DNA of 42,930 bases from Bdellovibrionales bacterium (GCA_020435205.1 JAGQZY010000013.1:1-42930), one strand, 5' to 3'. Positions 30,346-39,410 are shown, counted from the stretch's first letter. A program made the numbers and translations. The notes: a model not told the origin generated them from the letters alone.

Positions 30346-30360
30346 TAGTAGTAGTAGTAG
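30346..30360 (+). promoter_or_regulatory. DnaA-trio-like element, five TAG repeats
   Basis: Five uninterrupted TAG triplets lie on the plus strand, ending at the GC-rich GCCC. In B. subtilis the DnaA-trio is a repeat of 3'-GAT-5' (TAG read 5' to 3') next to a GC-rich patch and DnaA boxes, and guides DnaA onto single strands during melting. Sequence, strand polarity and neighbours agree here. Confidence 0.65.
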
Positions 30361-30376
30361 GCCCTGTCCAAAGGGC
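30361..30376. repeat. Inverted repeat between the trio array and the DnaA boxes
   Basis: GCCCT (30361-30365) and AGGGC (30372-30376) form a perfect five-base-pair stem with a six-base loop. No T-run follows on either strand, so it is not a terminator. It takes the place of the GC-rich patch of the B. subtilis origin. Confidence 0.55.
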
Positions 30377-30415
30377 ACTTTATCTTCTAACTGTTTAAAA
30401 TATTTAAATTCTTTT

Positions 30416-30424
30416 TGTGGAAAA
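30416..30424 (-). promoter_or_regulatory. DnaA box, TTTTCCACA
   Basis: One mismatch to TTATCCACA, on the minus strand. It is the clear box nearest to the TAG array. Confidence 0.6.
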
Positions 30425-30460
30425 TGTCGGAGAAAAATCTCCCTTTTTTTAACCCCAAAT

Positions 30461-30469
30461 TGTGGATAA
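30461..30469 (-). promoter_or_regulatory. DnaA box, perfect consensus TTATCCACA
   Basis: Exact match to the high-affinity consensus, on the minus strand (seen as TGTGGATAA on the plus strand). Confidence 0.88.
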
Positions 30470-30495
30470 CCAGTTTCCAGATTTTAATCATCAAC

Positions 30496-30504
30496 TTATC
30501 CACG
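30496..30504 (+). promoter_or_regulatory. DnaA box, TTATCCACG
   Basis: One mismatch, at the last base. It is on the plus strand, opposite to the two boxes nearer the TAG array. Confidence 0.65.
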
Positions 30505-30507
30505 GTA

Positions 30508-30516
30508 TTATCAACA
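30508..30516 (+). promoter_or_regulatory. Possible DnaA box, TTATCAACA
   Basis: One mismatch at the sixth position, three bases from the previous box in the same orientation. A further weak match (GAATCCACA, minus strand) is at 30542-30550 inside the end of dnaA. Confidence 0.5.
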
Positions 30517-30524
30517 ATCACAAT

Positions 30525-31952
30525 TCACACCCCTGTGATATTGTGGATTCTACTCTGTAAATCTTCGAAATCTCTTTTTAAATCGGAATTTATGCTCAGT
30601 TCTTTTTCCATTTTGCGCAAAGCATTGAGAACGGTGGTATGGTCGCGTCCTCCAAAGGCTCGGCCAATTTCAACCAGGGATTTGTCCAAATGATTTTTGA
30701 TCAAATACATGGAAAGTTGGCGAGCTAATAGCAGTGGCTTGCTGCGATTTTTGGATTTCAAATCAACAACGCGGACCTTAAAATGCTCGGCAGTGAGCTT
30801 TTGGATATCTTCAACAGTGAGCGTTGTTGTTTCATCATGAACAGCCAAAACTTTTTTAGTCAGATCCAAATTGATTTGCAAACCCTGGAGCTCCGAGAAC
30901 ATTTTGACCTTATTGAGGTTACCTTCCAGCTCACGAATAGAGCGCTTAGAAATTTTAGCTATATATGTAGCTACCTCTTCGGAAATGGGGATCATACGTT
31001 TTTCCGCCTTGTAGCGCAGAATGGCCATGCGAGTTTCTAGCTCAGGCATTTGAATATCAGCGATCAAACCCCATTCGAGTCGAGTGCGGATTCGGTCTTC
31101 CAAGCCTTTAATATCTTTAGGCATGCGGTCGCTAGCGACCACGACCTGACGACCCTTTTCAAAAAAATGGTTCAGGGTATGAAAAAACTCCTCTTGCACA
31201 GCTTCCCCGCGGCCCAAGACATGGATGTCATCCATCAATAAAAGATCGCAGCGCTCCCGGTATTTTTGGCGAAATTTATCCATTTCACCCCGACGAATAT
31301 GAGAAACACATTCAGTAAGGAATCTTTCTGCGGAAACATAGGAAATTTTAATATGGGGAAGGTTTTCACGAATGTGGTTTCCAACGGCATGCAAAAGGTG
31401 AGTTTTACCCATTCCAGTGGGTCCACATATAAAGAGAGGGTTATAGCCTTCGGATCCTGGTCTTTGTGCAATTCGGTAAGAGGTGGCGTGGGCAAACTCA
31501 TTGTTTCGACCGACCACAAATGTGGAGAATGTATACTCAGGATTGAGAAAATCCATTTTTTTAGGTGGAGGCGCATGAGTTAAGGCATTGAAAGTACTAA
31601 CTTTTTGTGCATCTGCGTGAGGTTCATTTGTAGACATCACCTGGTGAAGGGCGCTTGGACTTTCTGGATCCACGGGAAGGCTTTTGCCGGTGACTACAAG
31701 TTCCACTTCAAATGGATTTTGGATCAAACAGGAAATTTCTGAACAAATTCGGTCAAATAGGTTCTCAGAGATCCAATATTTATGAAGCTCAGTGGGGACT
31801 CCAAGTTTGAAGCGTTTTGAATTTTCCGAGATATTTTCAATATCTATAAGATCAGTGGGTTCAAACCAGGTTTGCAAGAGTTTGTTACCCGAGTTCTTCG
31901 ATGTGAGGTTACTCTTTACAAGTCCCCAGAATTCTTCTTTTTTTTCTTTCAC
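30525..31952 (-). CDS. dnaA: Chromosomal replication initiator DnaA
   Basis: Start chosen at GTG (31952), with GGGG six bases upstream; a TTG at 31964 extends the frame but has no ribosome site. The product has 475 residues. Domain I lies at the N terminus (LQTWFEPTDLIDIENIS region), and a variable linker follows. The AAA+ domain has Walker A GPTGMGKTHLLHAVG and Walker B LLLMDDIHVL. The C-terminal helix-turn-helix ends in the DnaA signature EIGRAFGGRDHTTVLNALRKM, which reads the boxes found on either side of the gene. Length is normal. A promoter with a DnaA box at its start point suggests autoregulation. Confidence 0.97.
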   Translation of the reverse strand: MKEKKEEFWGLVKSNLTSKNSGNKLLQTWFEPTDLIDIENISENSKRFKLGVPTELHKYWISENLFDRICSEISCLIQNPFEVELVVTGKSLPVDPESPSALHQVMSTNEPHADAQKVSTFNALTHAPPPKKMDFLNPEYTFSTFVVGRNNEFAHATSYRIAQRPGSEGYNPLFICGPTGMGKTHLLHAVGNHIRENLPHIKISYVSAERFLTECVSHIRRGEMDKFRQKYRERCDLLLMDDIHVLGRGEAVQEEFFHTLNHFFEKGRQVVVASDRMPKDIKGLEDRIRTRLEWGLIADIQMPELETRMAILRYKAEKRMIPISEEVATYIAKISKRSIRELEGNLNKVKMFSELQGLQINLDLTKKVLAVHDETTTLTVEDIQKLTAEHFKVRVVDLKSKNRSKPLLLARQLSMYLIKNHLDKSLVEIGRAFGGRDHTTVLNALRKMEKELSINSDLKRDFEDLQSRIHNITGV

Positions 31953-31983
31953 GTTAGACCCCAAAAAACTGAAAAAAATTCAG

Positions 31984-31992
31984 ATATCCACA
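31984..31992 (+). promoter_or_regulatory. DnaA box at the predicted dnaA start point, ATATCCACA
   Basis: One mismatch to TTATCCACA (first base). It lies just downstream of the dnaA -10 hexamer and covers the expected transcription start near 31987, a fitting place for self-repression. Confidence 0.55.
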
Positions 31993-31993
31993 T

Positions 31994-32022
31994 TTCATAG
32001 CAATACCTGCCTACCAGTTCAA
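31994..32022 (-). promoter_or_regulatory. Predicted dnaA promoter
   Basis: On the minus strand TTGAAC (32022-32017) and TATGAA (31999-31994) are 17 bases apart. The predicted leader to the GTG start is about 35 bases. Confidence 0.55.
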
Positions 32023-32026
32023 CAAC

Positions 32027-32055
32027 TTGACGGAATTAACGCTTTATGGTTTAAC
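32027..32055 (+). promoter_or_regulatory. Predicted rpmH promoter
   Basis: TTGACG (32027-32032) and TTTAAC (32050-32055) are 17 bases apart. The -35 box begins five bases from that of the divergent dnaA promoter. The -10 match is only moderate. Confidence 0.45.
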
Positions 32056-32112
32056 CGACCCTTCCAGAATTTTCGTGGAGTGACGTACATTTAGAAGTCG
32101 TATGAGGTAGAT

Positions 32113-32262
32113 ATGAAACGCACTTACCAACCAAAAAGAAAACGCCGCAAAACCACCCATGGTTTCCGTTCCCGTATGGCGACGAAAAGTGGTCAAGAAG
32201 TGATCAATAGACGTCGTGCAAAAGGTCGCAAACGCTTGGCGGTAGCCATTAGCGGTAAATAA
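32113..32262 (+). CDS. rpmH: 50S ribosomal protein L34
   Basis: This 49-residue, strongly basic protein is the smallest subunit component of the large ribosomal subunit. [19 protein letters not shown] and [20 protein letters not shown] match the family almost residue for residue, and the length (44-50) fits. GAGGT lies four bases before the ATG. It heads the plus-strand origin cluster and is one base from the rnpA start, so the two are translated together. Confidence 0.97.
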   Translation: MKRTYQPKRKRRKTTHGFRSRMATKSGQEVINRRRAKGRKRLAVAISGK

Positions 32263-32263
32263 G

Positions 32264-32608
32264 GTGCCATCCCTAAAGCGCCAAAAAGACTTCCAAGTTT
32301 TACGACAACAAGGAAATTTCATCCACGCTAGTCATTGGCTAGCCGTCAGTTACCACAAAAATCAAGAGGGACAGTTGCGGTGGGCATGGACCCTACCGAA
32401 AAAGATCGGCACGGCTGTCACTCGTAATCGATTGAAGCGTTGGGGCCGAGAGTTTGTTGTTAAGAGTAGTGAGAGAGAGTGGGATGTTAACTTCATCTTT
32501 AAAAAGAAAAACCAAGACTTTTACAAAAGTCTCAGCCACGAAGAATTTATTGGCACCTTTGAAAAGGTTTTTCGCAAAATTGACGATCAAGCAAAAAACA
32601 GTCGCTGA
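32264..32608 (+). CDS. rnpA: Ribonuclease P protein component
   Basis: This 114-residue basic protein assists the RNase P RNA in maturing tRNA 5' ends. It starts at GTG one base after the rpmH stop. The family core is visible in [11 protein letters not shown], the strand WLAVSYHK, and the motif [16 protein letters not shown], whose RNR is the most conserved element. The helix after it and the length fit. The rpmH-rnpA order is near universal. The yidD frame overlaps the end. Confidence 0.94.
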   Translation: MPSLKRQKDFQVLRQQGNFIHASHWLAVSYHKNQEGQLRWAWTLPKKIGTAVTRNRLKRWGREFVVKSSEREWDVNFIFKKKNQDFYKSLSHEEFIGTFEKVFRKIDDQAKNSR

Positions 32609-32828
32609 CTTTTTGTTTGGTTTTTACAAACTTTTCCTTAATCCCATTTTGGGCAATGCTTGTTGCTACTACCCATCTTGCTCCCAATATGCTCGGGAAT
32701 CCTTTCATCGACATAATGCTTTCAAAGCTTTGGCTTTAACTGTTTGGCGTATATTGCGATGTCATCCCTTGAGTCGAGGGGGTTTTGATCCTGTACCCTT
32801 ACCCAGGGAGTTTAAACGTGAACAATAA
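32580..32828 (+). CDS. yidD: Membrane protein insertion efficiency factor YidD
   Basis: The recognisable protein begins near a TTG at 32580, giving 82 residues; the open frame extends up to 32454 inside rnpA, and no good ribosome site decides the start. YidD is a small amphipathic protein that helps YidC insert membrane proteins. The family motif reads [20 protein letters not shown], then [20 protein letters not shown], and ends with [18 protein letters not shown]. All conserved Cys and the HPxxxGGxDPVP tail are present. It overlaps rnpA and the start of yidC. Confidence 0.88.
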   Translation: MTIKQKTVADFLFGFYKLFLNPILGNACCYYPSCSQYARESFHRHNAFKALALTVWRILRCHPLSRGGFDPVPLPREFKREQ

Positions 32829-34416
32829 CGACAGCTTTTTAGACAAAAACACCATTTTAGCTATTGCTTTATCCATTGTTTTTTTCATTGGTTGGCAATT
32901 TTATGTTCAAGAAAAATACCCGCCTCAAGAGGAAAACAAGACTCAAGCAACCACTGCGGTGGATCAGTCTACAGACAACGTAGAACCCAGTCAGCCCGTG
33001 GTAAAAACAGATCCAAAACCCCTCAATGAGTCTACGGAAACAAGAAGTGAAATCCAAAATGCAGAGGAAAATTTTGTAGACTTCCAAGGGGAAAATCTTA
33101 GCTTCAAGATATCCTCTCGCGGGATGGGGTTGTCAGATTTAAAGTTAATTGATTACACCAATCGACAAAATGAAAATATTCATTTTGGTACTTCAGCCAA
33201 TAAGTTTGGGAACTTTGCCACCCTTTTTAAGGGGCAGCCAGTAGATTTTCAAATTCACAAAGAAGGGGACAATGTATTTGTAGGCCGAGGTGAGACACCA
33301 GAAGCCTATTTTGAAAAAAGAATGGAGTTTACTGAATCTCAATATTTTGCAAGGGTCAGTACGAAGGTGCAGTGGAAAACAGGCACGAGAAATCTTCCTG
33401 TTGAAACCTATTTAGGTGATGTGGTTCAAAAGGCTAAAAAGTCTATGTTTCTCCCAGCCTATGAAGGCACAGAGTTTTTTAATATTAGTGAAGGATCTGA
33501 AGAGCGGGAGCGCATCAATTCTGAAAAATCGATGAAAGGGACTTATACCAATGTGACTCTTGCCTCGATTGGTAGCCAATATTTTGCCGTGGCTTTAAAA
33601 GATGAAACTTCTGTTCTTCCGAACTCTCAAGTTTTATATGATCCGGAAAGCCAAATTGCCTCCACGCAAGTGTTACACACGGCTATGGATGGTAAAGATA
33701 TTTTTGAAATTAGTTACTTGGCTTATATGGGGCCCAAAAAATATGACATCTTAAGAGAGATTGATGCCCACCTGACTCAAATGATCAATTATGGGATGTT
33801 TAGTGTGCTCAGCAAGCCCATCTTTTCATTGCTAAAGTGGCTTTATTCGATTTTACAAAACTGGGGATTTTCAATCATTGTTTTAACCATTTTGGTAAGA
33901 ATGTTGTTGTTACCAATTAATGTTTCGGCCTTTCGCTCTATGAAGAAGATGCAGAAAATTCAACCTCAGCTCAAAGCGATCAAAGAAAAATATAAAGATG
34001 ATGCAGCTCGTATTAACCAAGAGACTATGGCCCTTATGAAAAAAGAAAAGGCGAATCCTTTGGGTGGATGTTTACCCATGTTATTACAGCTTCCTGTCTT
34101 TTTTGCTCTGTATTCTGTGCTAGGGCAAAGTGTTGAACTTTATAAATCGCCCTTTATATTTTGGATTCATGACCTTAGTTTCAAGGATCCTTTTTATGTG
34201 CTGCCAATCAGTGTGGCTCTACTTTATTTTTTACAGATGAATTTAACGCCGAATACAACTATGGATCCGGCGCAGGCAAAAATGATGAAGTTCATCCCGC
34301 TTCTGTTTGGCTTTTTTATGATTTCAGTACCTAGCGGGCTGACTCTGTATTTTTTCGTGAACACAGTTTTTGGAATTGGACAGCAACTTTTACTTAAAGG
34401 ACAAGCGGCAGCTTAA
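32818..34416 (+). CDS. yidC: Membrane protein insertase YidC
   Basis: Start chosen at GTG (32818), with GGGAG seven bases upstream; the frame extends upstream to 32785 inside yidD. The 532-residue protein has an N-terminal helix ([20 protein letters not shown]), a large periplasmic domain as in Gram-negative YidC, and a C-terminal five-helix core. The core has the conserved hydrophilic-groove Arg in [17 protein letters not shown], the coiled hairpin [20 protein letters not shown], and [20 protein letters not shown]. It inserts F0 subunits such as AtpE in other bacteria, and those genes lie close by here. Confidence 0.95.
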   Translation: MNNNDSFLDKNTILAIALSIVFFIGWQFYVQEKYPPQEENKTQATTAVDQSTDNVEPSQPVVKTDPKPLNESTETRSEIQNAEENFVDFQGENLSFKISSRGMGLSDLKLIDYTNRQNENIHFGTSANKFGNFATLFKGQPVDFQIHKEGDNVFVGRGETPEAYFEKRMEFTESQYFARVSTKVQWKTGTRNLPVETYLGDVVQKAKKSMFLPAYEGTEFFNISEGSEERERINSEKSMKGTYTNVTLASIGSQYFAVALKDETSVLPNSQVLYDPESQIASTQVLHTAMDGKDIFEISYLAYMGPKKYDILREIDAHLTQMINYGMFSVLSKPIFSLLKWLYSILQNWGFSIIVLTILVRMLLLPINVSAFRSMKKMQKIQPQLKAIKEKYKDDAARINQETMALMKKEKANPLGGCLPMLLQLPVFFALYSVLGQSVELYKSPFIFWIHDLSFKDPFYVLPISVALLYFLQMNLTPNTTMDPAQAKMMKFIPLLFGFFMISVPSGLTLYFFVNTVFGIGQQLLLKGQAAA

Positions 34417-34427
34417 GGAGGTCAAAA

Positions 34428-34967
34428 ATGGGATTTCTTCAAAAAATATTCGGTGGTGGAAAAAGCGGCTCCTACAAAGATGGAATGAATTTAGTGGAAA
34501 CGGTTTTGAGAGGAACTCTTGATAGAGCTAATCTTGATATTTCCTTTGACCTCAAAGAATCTGAAGAAAACGGCAAATTGTTATTGGAAGTGGATTTTTA
34601 TGGTCAGGATGAAAAACTATTTACAGGGAAGGATGGTGCCCTTTTGGATGCTTTTCAGCTGTTTTTAAAAAGAGCCATTCAGAATCACTTCCCCGAGGAT
34701 AATATTTTGGTGAATTGCGATTGCAATAATTTCCGTGAAAATGCTAATCAGGGGTTGATTGAGCTTGCCGAGCGTCTGAAACAGCGTGCAATTGACCAAG
34801 GTAAGTCGGTTTATTTGCGCGCTCTAGCCCCAAAAGATCGCAAAGTTATCCATCAGTTTTTGGCAAGCGATGAAAGAGTGAAAAGTCGTTCCATCGGTGA
34901 TGGACTTTATAAAAAGATTAAAATTTATCCGGTTAAAAATGAGGGAGATAATTCCTCTGCTACCTAG
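34428..34967 (+). CDS. jag: Jag/KhpB-type RNA-binding protein (KH and R3H domains)
   Basis: This 179-residue protein has a strong ribosome site (AAGGAGG). A KH-like domain occupies about residues 20-95, with the loop TGKDGALLDAFQLFLKRA. An R3H domain follows at about 110-172, with YLRALAPKDRKVIHQFLASD and the Arg/His pattern that names the domain. The Jag-N domain found in Firmicutes is absent; instead there is a short Gly-rich start (MGFLQKIFGGGKSG). The protein is a likely post-transcriptional regulator. The neighbours yidC and mnmE are the usual ones. Confidence 0.85.
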   Translation: MGFLQKIFGGGKSGSYKDGMNLVETVLRGTLDRANLDISFDLKESEENGKLLLEVDFYGQDEKLFTGKDGALLDAFQLFLKRAIQNHFPEDNILVNCDCNNFRENANQGLIELAERLKQRAIDQGKSVYLRALAPKDRKVIHQFLASDERVKSRSIGDGLYKKIKIYPVKNEGDNSSAT

Positions 34968-34969
34968 AT

Positions 34970-36376
34970 ATGTTTCGATATGTAGATTTGGTTTCTGATA
35001 CCATTATAGCACCCATCACTGCCCCTGGACATGCTGGGGTGGCGGTGCTTCGTCTATCTGGAGCCAAATCTTTAAAATGGACTCAAGATTTGTGTTCATT
35101 TTTACCAGATTCCCCAGAAAGCCATAAAATCTACGTGGGCTTTCTCAAATCGCAAAGTGATGAGCAACCGATTGATCAAGTGGTGGTGAGTTATTTTGCA
35201 AAGGATCGCTCCTTCACAGGGGATGAAGTTGTGGAAATTTCTTGTCATGGAAACCCACTGATTGTGAACCAAATCACCCACCAATTTTTAAAATTGGGGG
35301 CTCGCAGTGCTGAGCGAGGTGAGTTTAGCTTCCGCGCCTTTCACAACGGTAAGATAGATCTAGTGCAAGCAGAATCTATTCAATCTTTAGTTATGGCGCC
35401 AAGCCAGCTTGGCTCAGGGGAGTCTTTAGATCAGCTCAGCGGCCGCTTGTCAGAAAGCTTTTCAGAGCTCGAAGATCATGTGGTTACGGCTATGGCTCAG
35501 CTGGAAGCGAACATTGATTTTGTTGAGCAAGATATTGAACCTGACAGCTACCCTGCAGTGGAAAAGTATTTGGAAAAGTTTGAAAAGCAAATTTTACCTC
35601 TGATAGATAGCTATGAAGTGGGTAAAAACCTGGAAAAAGGTTTTAGTTTTTTGCTGGTTGGCCCTGCCAACGTGGGGAAATCTAGCCTTTTTAATCGAAT
35701 TTTCAATGAAGATAAAGCGATTGTTACTGATATCGCCGGTACCACTCGTGACCTGATTACGGATAAGACATTTTTTGGCCATTGTGTGGTGGAGTTTACC
35801 GACAGTGCAGGATTACGTAATAGTGAGGATCCTATTGAAAAAGTGGGTGTGGAAAAGACCCTGGAAAAATGGGATCAGTGCCATAGTGCCCTTATTGTTT
35901 TGGATATTAATGAAGTCCACTTGGATTTTTTGCCTGAAAACTTCCCGGCAAAAAAGGGATTTTTTGTTTTCAATAAAATGGACCTTTTACCGGATTCGGA
36001 CAGGGGAAAGAGGCTTTCCCAATTAAAGGATATTTTTGAACAAAGAAACATTCCTTTTGATGAAATGCGCTGTTTTTTTCTGTCTGCTAAAACTGGAGAG
36101 GGCGTCGAAGCTCTTAAGTTAGGTCTGCGGAAGTTCTTAGAAAGTCATCATCGCGACCATGGGGCTATGGTGACTCAAGCACGACACTTTTCACATCTTA
36201 AAAAAGCTATGGAATGGGTGGCATCTGCTCGCGACCTTTTACACCAAGAGGAGAGTCCAGATTTGATATCTCAGGAGTTATCGGGTGCTCTCAGTGAAAT
36301 TCATCAGCTTTTGGGTAAAGAGTTTGAAGATAACATTTTGGATAAAATTTTTAGCGAATTTTGTATTGGTAAGTAG
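34970..36376 (+). CDS. mnmE: tRNA uridine-5-carboxymethylaminomethyl modification GTPase MnmE
   Basis: This 468-residue GTPase, with MnmG, modifies U34 of tRNAs that read split codon boxes. The N-terminal folate-binding domain has [20 protein letters not shown]. The G domain has G1 [13 protein letters not shown]2/G3 region DIAGTTRD and DSAGLRN, and G4 NKMD. The C terminus ends in FCIGK, the invariant CxGK motif with its catalytic Cys. It starts two bases after the jag stop; no clear ribosome site is present, so coupling is likely. Domain order and length are normal. Confidence 0.95.
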   Translation: MFRYVDLVSDTIIAPITAPGHAGVAVLRLSGAKSLKWTQDLCSFLPDSPESHKIYVGFLKSQSDEQPIDQVVVSYFAKDRSFTGDEVVEISCHGNPLIVNQITHQFLKLGARSAERGEFSFRAFHNGKIDLVQAESIQSLVMAPSQLGSGESLDQLSGRLSESFSELEDHVVTAMAQLEANIDFVEQDIEPDSYPAVEKYLEKFEKQILPLIDSYEVGKNLEKGFSFLLVGPANVGKSSLFNRIFNEDKAIVTDIAGTTRDLITDKTFFGHCVVEFTDSAGLRNSEDPIEKVGVEKTLEKWDQCHSALIVLDINEVHLDFLPENFPAKKGFFVFNKMDLLPDSDRGKRLSQLKDIFEQRNIPFDEMRCFFLSAKTGEGVEALKLGLRKFLESHHRDHGAMVTQARHFSHLKKAMEWVASARDLLHQEESPDLISQELSGALSEIHQLLGKEFEDNILDKIFSEFCIGK

Positions 36377-36378
36377 AT

Positions 36379-38253
36379 ATGAATAAAGGGTTTGATGCTG
36401 TCATTGTAGGTGCCGGGCATGCGGGAATTGAGGCTGCTTCAGCTTGCGCTCGCCGTGGCCTAAAAACAGCCATAGTGACCAACGAAATAGCTAAAACTGG
36501 ATTTATGAGCTGCAATCCATCCATTGGTGGCTTGGGTAAAGGGCACATTGTCAAAGAAATCGATGTTCTTGGTGGCGCCATGGGAAGGGTGGCCGACCGG
36601 GTGACCATTCAATTTAAGAGACTCAATAATAAAAAGGGGCCTGCCGTACGCGGCACCCGAGTGCAGTGTGATAAAGATCTGTATTGTGACAACATGGTGG
36701 ACTTTTTAAAAAGCCATGAAAATCTAAGTTGTATTGAAGCTGAAGTGAAGCGCTTGATCCTTAATGGCGATCAAGTTGAGGGCGTTGTCCTTGACGATGA
36801 GTCCGAGATCCCTGCTCAAGTAGTCATTATTACGACCGGTACTTTTATGAATGGGGTTATGCATATTGGGGATCAGCGGATTCAAGGGGGCCGGGTCGGA
36901 GAAAAGGCTACTATTGGGATTTCTGATCAGTTGGCCTCTTTTGGCTTTGAAGTTTTACGTTTAAAAACTGGAACCCCACCCCGCCTTTTAAAAGAGTCCA
37001 TCAATTGGGATAAGACGAAGGCCCAGTATGGTGATGAAGAGTATCGCCCATTCAGCTTTTTTAGTGCGCGAAAACTACAGCTCCCGCAAATTGCTTGCTA
37101 TTTAACCTACACTAATGAAAAGACTCACGAAATTATCCGGAATAACATTCACCTTTCCCCGATGTTCAGTGGCCAAATTACTGGCCTTGGACCAAGGTAC
37201 TGTCCGAGTATTGAAGACAAGATCACACGTTTTGCCGATAAAAATACCCATCAAACTTTTTTGGAACCTGAGGGTCTCAATAGCTCCTCTATATATTTAC
37301 AAGGAATTTCCACAAGCCTGCCTGAAGACATTCAACTTCAGTTTTTGAAAACCATACCTGGGTTAGAAGATGTCCAAATGATTCGGCCAGGTTATGCCGT
37401 GGAATATGACTTTATAGTTCCAACGGAACTTCATCCAACGTTGGAAACCAAAAAGATTTCCGGTCTTTTTTTAGCAGGGCAAATTAATGGCACGAGTGGC
37501 TATGAAGAGGCTGCGGGCCAAGGACTTTTGGCTGGGATCAATGCCTCTTCAAAGGTTTTAGATAAGGAAGAAATGGTTCTCGGGCGCAGTGAAGCTTATA
37601 TTGGAGTCCTCGTCGACGATTTGGTGACGAAAGGCACTAAAGAACCCTACCGGATGTTCACTTCTCGTGCAGAACATCGGATGGTCCTACGTGAAGACAA
37701 TAATATTGAAAGGCTTTTCGACAAAGCCTGTCGCTATAATTTGCTAAACGATGAGCAAAAATCCATTTTATCGACCATACTGCATCGAAGAGAATCCTTC
37801 TTAAATCGTTTGGATGGGTTTAAGATTTCTCCAACGGAAAAGTCGCTCGATTTATTGAATCAGATCAAGACAAAACCGATCACGAAGCAAATTCCACTTT
37901 CTGATTTATTAAAGAGAGTGGAGGTTAACGCCGAAGACTTAAAAGTTTTTGGTGATGAATTTGTTGAGGATAAGGAGATTATGGAACCTGTTTCCATTCG
38001 AGTGAAATATCGAGGCTATATTTCTCGACAAAATGAAATTGTTGAGCAGACGAAAAAGTTGGAAAAAATGGTCTTGCATTCGGGCCTCAAGTACGAAGAA
38101 ATTAAGGGTCTTTCTACTGAGGAAGTTGAAAAGTTGACCCGTGTTCAGCCGCGCACCATTGCACAAGCCCAACGGATTAGCGGTGTCAATCCATCAGCAA
38201 TCCAAGCTATTTTAGTTTATTTGAAGAGGGAAAGTTTTGAAAATAGACAGTGA
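36379..38253 (+). CDS. mnmG: tRNA uridine-5-carboxymethylaminomethyl modification enzyme MnmG (GidA)
   Basis: This 624-residue FAD enzyme is the partner of Mnm[21 protein letters not shown] is the FAD loop, [23 protein letters not shown] (shown here in part) and [14 protein letters not shown] are signatures, and TGTPPRL and CPSIEDK hold catalytic residues. [20 protein letters not shown] and the C-terminal [18 protein letters not shown] are also conserved. It begins two bases after the mnmE stop, and rsmG starts 17 bases before its end. Length matches the family (about 620-630). Confidence 0.96.
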   Translation: MNKGFDAVIVGAGHAGIEAASACARRGLKTAIVTNEIAKTGFMSCNPSIGGLGKGHIVKEIDVLGGAMGRVADRVTIQFKRLNNKKGPAVRGTRVQCDKDLYCDNMVDFLKSHENLSCIEAEVKRLILNGDQVEGVVLDDESEIPAQVVIITTGTFMNGVMHIGDQRIQGGRVGEKATIGISDQLASFGFEVLRLKTGTPPRLLKESINWDKTKAQYGDEEYRPFSFFSARKLQLPQIACYLTYTNEKTHEIIRNNIHLSPMFSGQITGLGPRYCPSIEDKITRFADKNTHQTFLEPEGLNSSSIYLQGISTSLPEDIQLQFLKTIPGLEDVQMIRPGYAVEYDFIVPTELHPTLETKKISGLFLAGQINGTSGYEEAAGQGLLAGINASSKVLDKEEMVLGRSEAYIGVLVDDLVTKGTKEPYRMFTSRAEHRMVLREDNNIERLFDKACRYNLLNDEQKSILSTILHRRESFLNRLDGFKISPTEKSLDLLNQIKTKPITKQIPLSDLLKRVEVNAEDLKVFGDEFVEDKEIMEPVSIRVKYRGYISRQNEIVEQTKKLEKMVLHSGLKYEEIKGLSTEEVEKLTRVQPRTIAQAQRISGVNPSAIQAILVYLKRESFENRQ

Positions 38254-38881
38254 TATCAATGACTTATCTGAGTTCATCCCAGAAGCCAGTCCAGAGCATT
38301 TGGACTTGTTTTTTAAGTTTTTTGAGGTTCTTTGCAAATTCAATTTAACGGTGAACTTGGTTTCCCCTGAGTCGATTAAAAATGCCGGAAAGCGACATTT
38401 TGCTGATAGCTACCAAGGCTTAAGACTTTTTTTGGATCAAGCCCCTGCCAATGAGATTATTTACGATTTTGGAAGTGGTAATGGTTTTCCTGGAGTGATT
38501 GCAGCCATTATGAAGCCGGAGTCTCAATTTGTTTTGGTTGAGCGTGATCGGCGGAAGGCAGAATTTCTGAGGCACCTTTCTTTTGAGCTTGGTTTAAAAA
38601 ATATCAACATCCATGAAGGGAATGCCCATCAGTTGCGAGACAGTGTTGTAAAGTTTGGGATGAGCCGCGCAATGGCTCCGATTCCAAAGTTTTTACTTGA
38701 GCTCCGCAATTGCACAGGCTCAGGTGGCGTGGTCTATTTATTTAAAGGTGAGCATTGGACAACTGAATTTAGCAATATTCCTCCCCAGATTTTTGATTTA
38801 TGGGAAGTGGACCTTTTTGGTTCCTATACCCTGCCTGGTGATGTGATTGAACGTTATATTATCCGCTGCGTACGCTCGTGA
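38237..38881 (+). CDS. rsmG: 16S rRNA (guanine-527-N7)-methyltransferase
   Basis: The start is TTG, decided by AGAGGG six bases upstream and the overlap with mnmG. The 214-residue Rossmann-fold methyltransferase (GidB) modifies G527 of 16S rRNA; loss of the activity gives low-level streptomycin resistance in other bacteria. [13 protein letters not shown] resembles the family N-terminal motif, [16 protein letters not shown] binds S-adenosylmethionine, [17 protein letters not shown] follows, and SRAMAPI lies in the expected place. mnmG-rsmG-parA is a common origin-side order. A parS site begins nine bases after its stop. Confidence 0.9.
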   Translation: MKIDSDINDLSEFIPEASPEHLDLFFKFFEVLCKFNLTVNLVSPESIKNAGKRHFADSYQGLRLFLDQAPANEIIYDFGSGNGFPGVIAAIMKPESQFVLVERDRRKAEFLRHLSFELGLKNINIHEGNAHQLRDSVVKFGMSRAMAPIPKFLLELRNCTGSGGVVYLFKGEHWTTEFSNIPPQIFDLWEVDLFGSYTLPGDVIERYIIRCVRS

Positions 38882-38887
38882 GTAGCC

Positions 38888-38907
38888 AATGTTCCACGTG
38901 GAACATT
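38888..38907. promoter_or_regulatory. parS site 1 (ParB-binding palindrome)
   Basis: AATGTTCCACGTGGAACATT is a perfect 20-base palindrome containing the 16-base parS core TGTTCCACGTGGAACA (38890-38905). It differs from the B. subtilis core only by a symmetric T-to-C pair, a variant common in proteobacteria. It lies 600 bases before parA. Confidence 0.93.
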
Positions 38908-38936
38908 CCCCTCCCATGCTTAGTCAGATGACCGAA

Positions 38937-39410
38937 TTAATTCGACCCGATATCTAAGGCCGCTCGATAGCGCTTTTCCCAAGGTTTTTGCATAGGTTTC
39001 AGCTTTTTTTGTAGAAAATACTCGTCGGCTTCTTTTTTAGCCGCTGTTTTTAGATCAGCAACCTTATGTTCCTTGCGAATCCTTAAAGAATTGTATCTCT
39101 GCTTTCTTTTTACGATAAGGTAATCCAGCTCTTGTGAAAGCTTTTTTTGTGCTTCTTCGCCCTCGAGGATCTCCCTTTGAACGCTAGCACGCATTTCTGT
39201 ATCTAAATCAGCATCAAAGTCTTTAAGGACGGCACTCACTTTTGCCAATTCTTCATCAAGCTTCTTTTTTGTTTCATCGAGGTCTTTGATATCCTTAGAT
39301 AGGTCAACAATCATGGGATCGCTGGCTACATTGTAGCTCAATCTAGACTCACAGCCCAAAAAACTAGTGACTAAGATCAAAATAAGAAGGGTTTTGTAAA
39401 AAATCGTCAT
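38937..39410 (-). CDS. Coiled-coil lipoprotein between two parS sites, function unknown
   Basis: Start placed at the ATG at 39410, which gives a 157-residue protein with a clean signal peptide (hydrophobic run to SFLGC, Cys20). The open frame upstream to 39458 would translate the parS palindrome. The mature part is almost entirely charged helix: KDIKDLDETKKKLDEELAKV, then EGEEAQKKLSQELDYLIVKR, a long coiled coil ending in KPMQKPWEKRYRAAL. I recognise no family. The ATG abuts parS site 2, and the only Shine-Dalgarno-like bases (GTGGA) belong to that palindrome. It is the single minus-strand gene among plus-strand ones here. Confidence 0.72.
   Translation of the reverse strand: MTIFYKTLLILILVTSFLGCESRLSYNVASDPMIVDLSKDIKDLDETKKKLDEELAKVSAVLKDFDADLDTEMRASVQREILEGEEAQKKLSQELDYLIVKRKQRYNSLRIRKEHKVADLKTAAKKEADEYFLQKKLKPMQKPWEKRYRAALDIGSN

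Larger units (their letters stand above)
30305..30524. other. Predicted chromosomal origin of replication (oriC), dnaN-dnaA gap
   Basis: These 220 non-coding bases lie between dnaN and dnaA. Reading 5' to 3' on the minus strand (dnaA to dnaN) they hold DnaA boxes (30516 down to 30416), a small GC-rich hairpin (30376-30361), a TAG trinucleotide array seen on the plus strand (30360-30346) and an AT-rich stretch (30345-30315). This order matches the unwinding region of Bacillus subtilis. Genes on both sides of dnaA-rpmH point away from the region, as expected near an origin. The upstream dnaA-rpmH gap may add a second part of a bipartite origin. Confidence 0.8.

Noticed and set aside
30346-30360. 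TAG array as a plain microsatellite
   Set aside because: A chance repeat is possible, but strand, neighbours and order match the DnaA-trio pattern too well to dismiss; kept as a finding with a stated test.
32785-32817. Upstream extension of YidC
   Set aside because: It lies inside yidD, whereas GTG at 32818 has GGGAG at proper spacing and gives the usual YidC N terminus.
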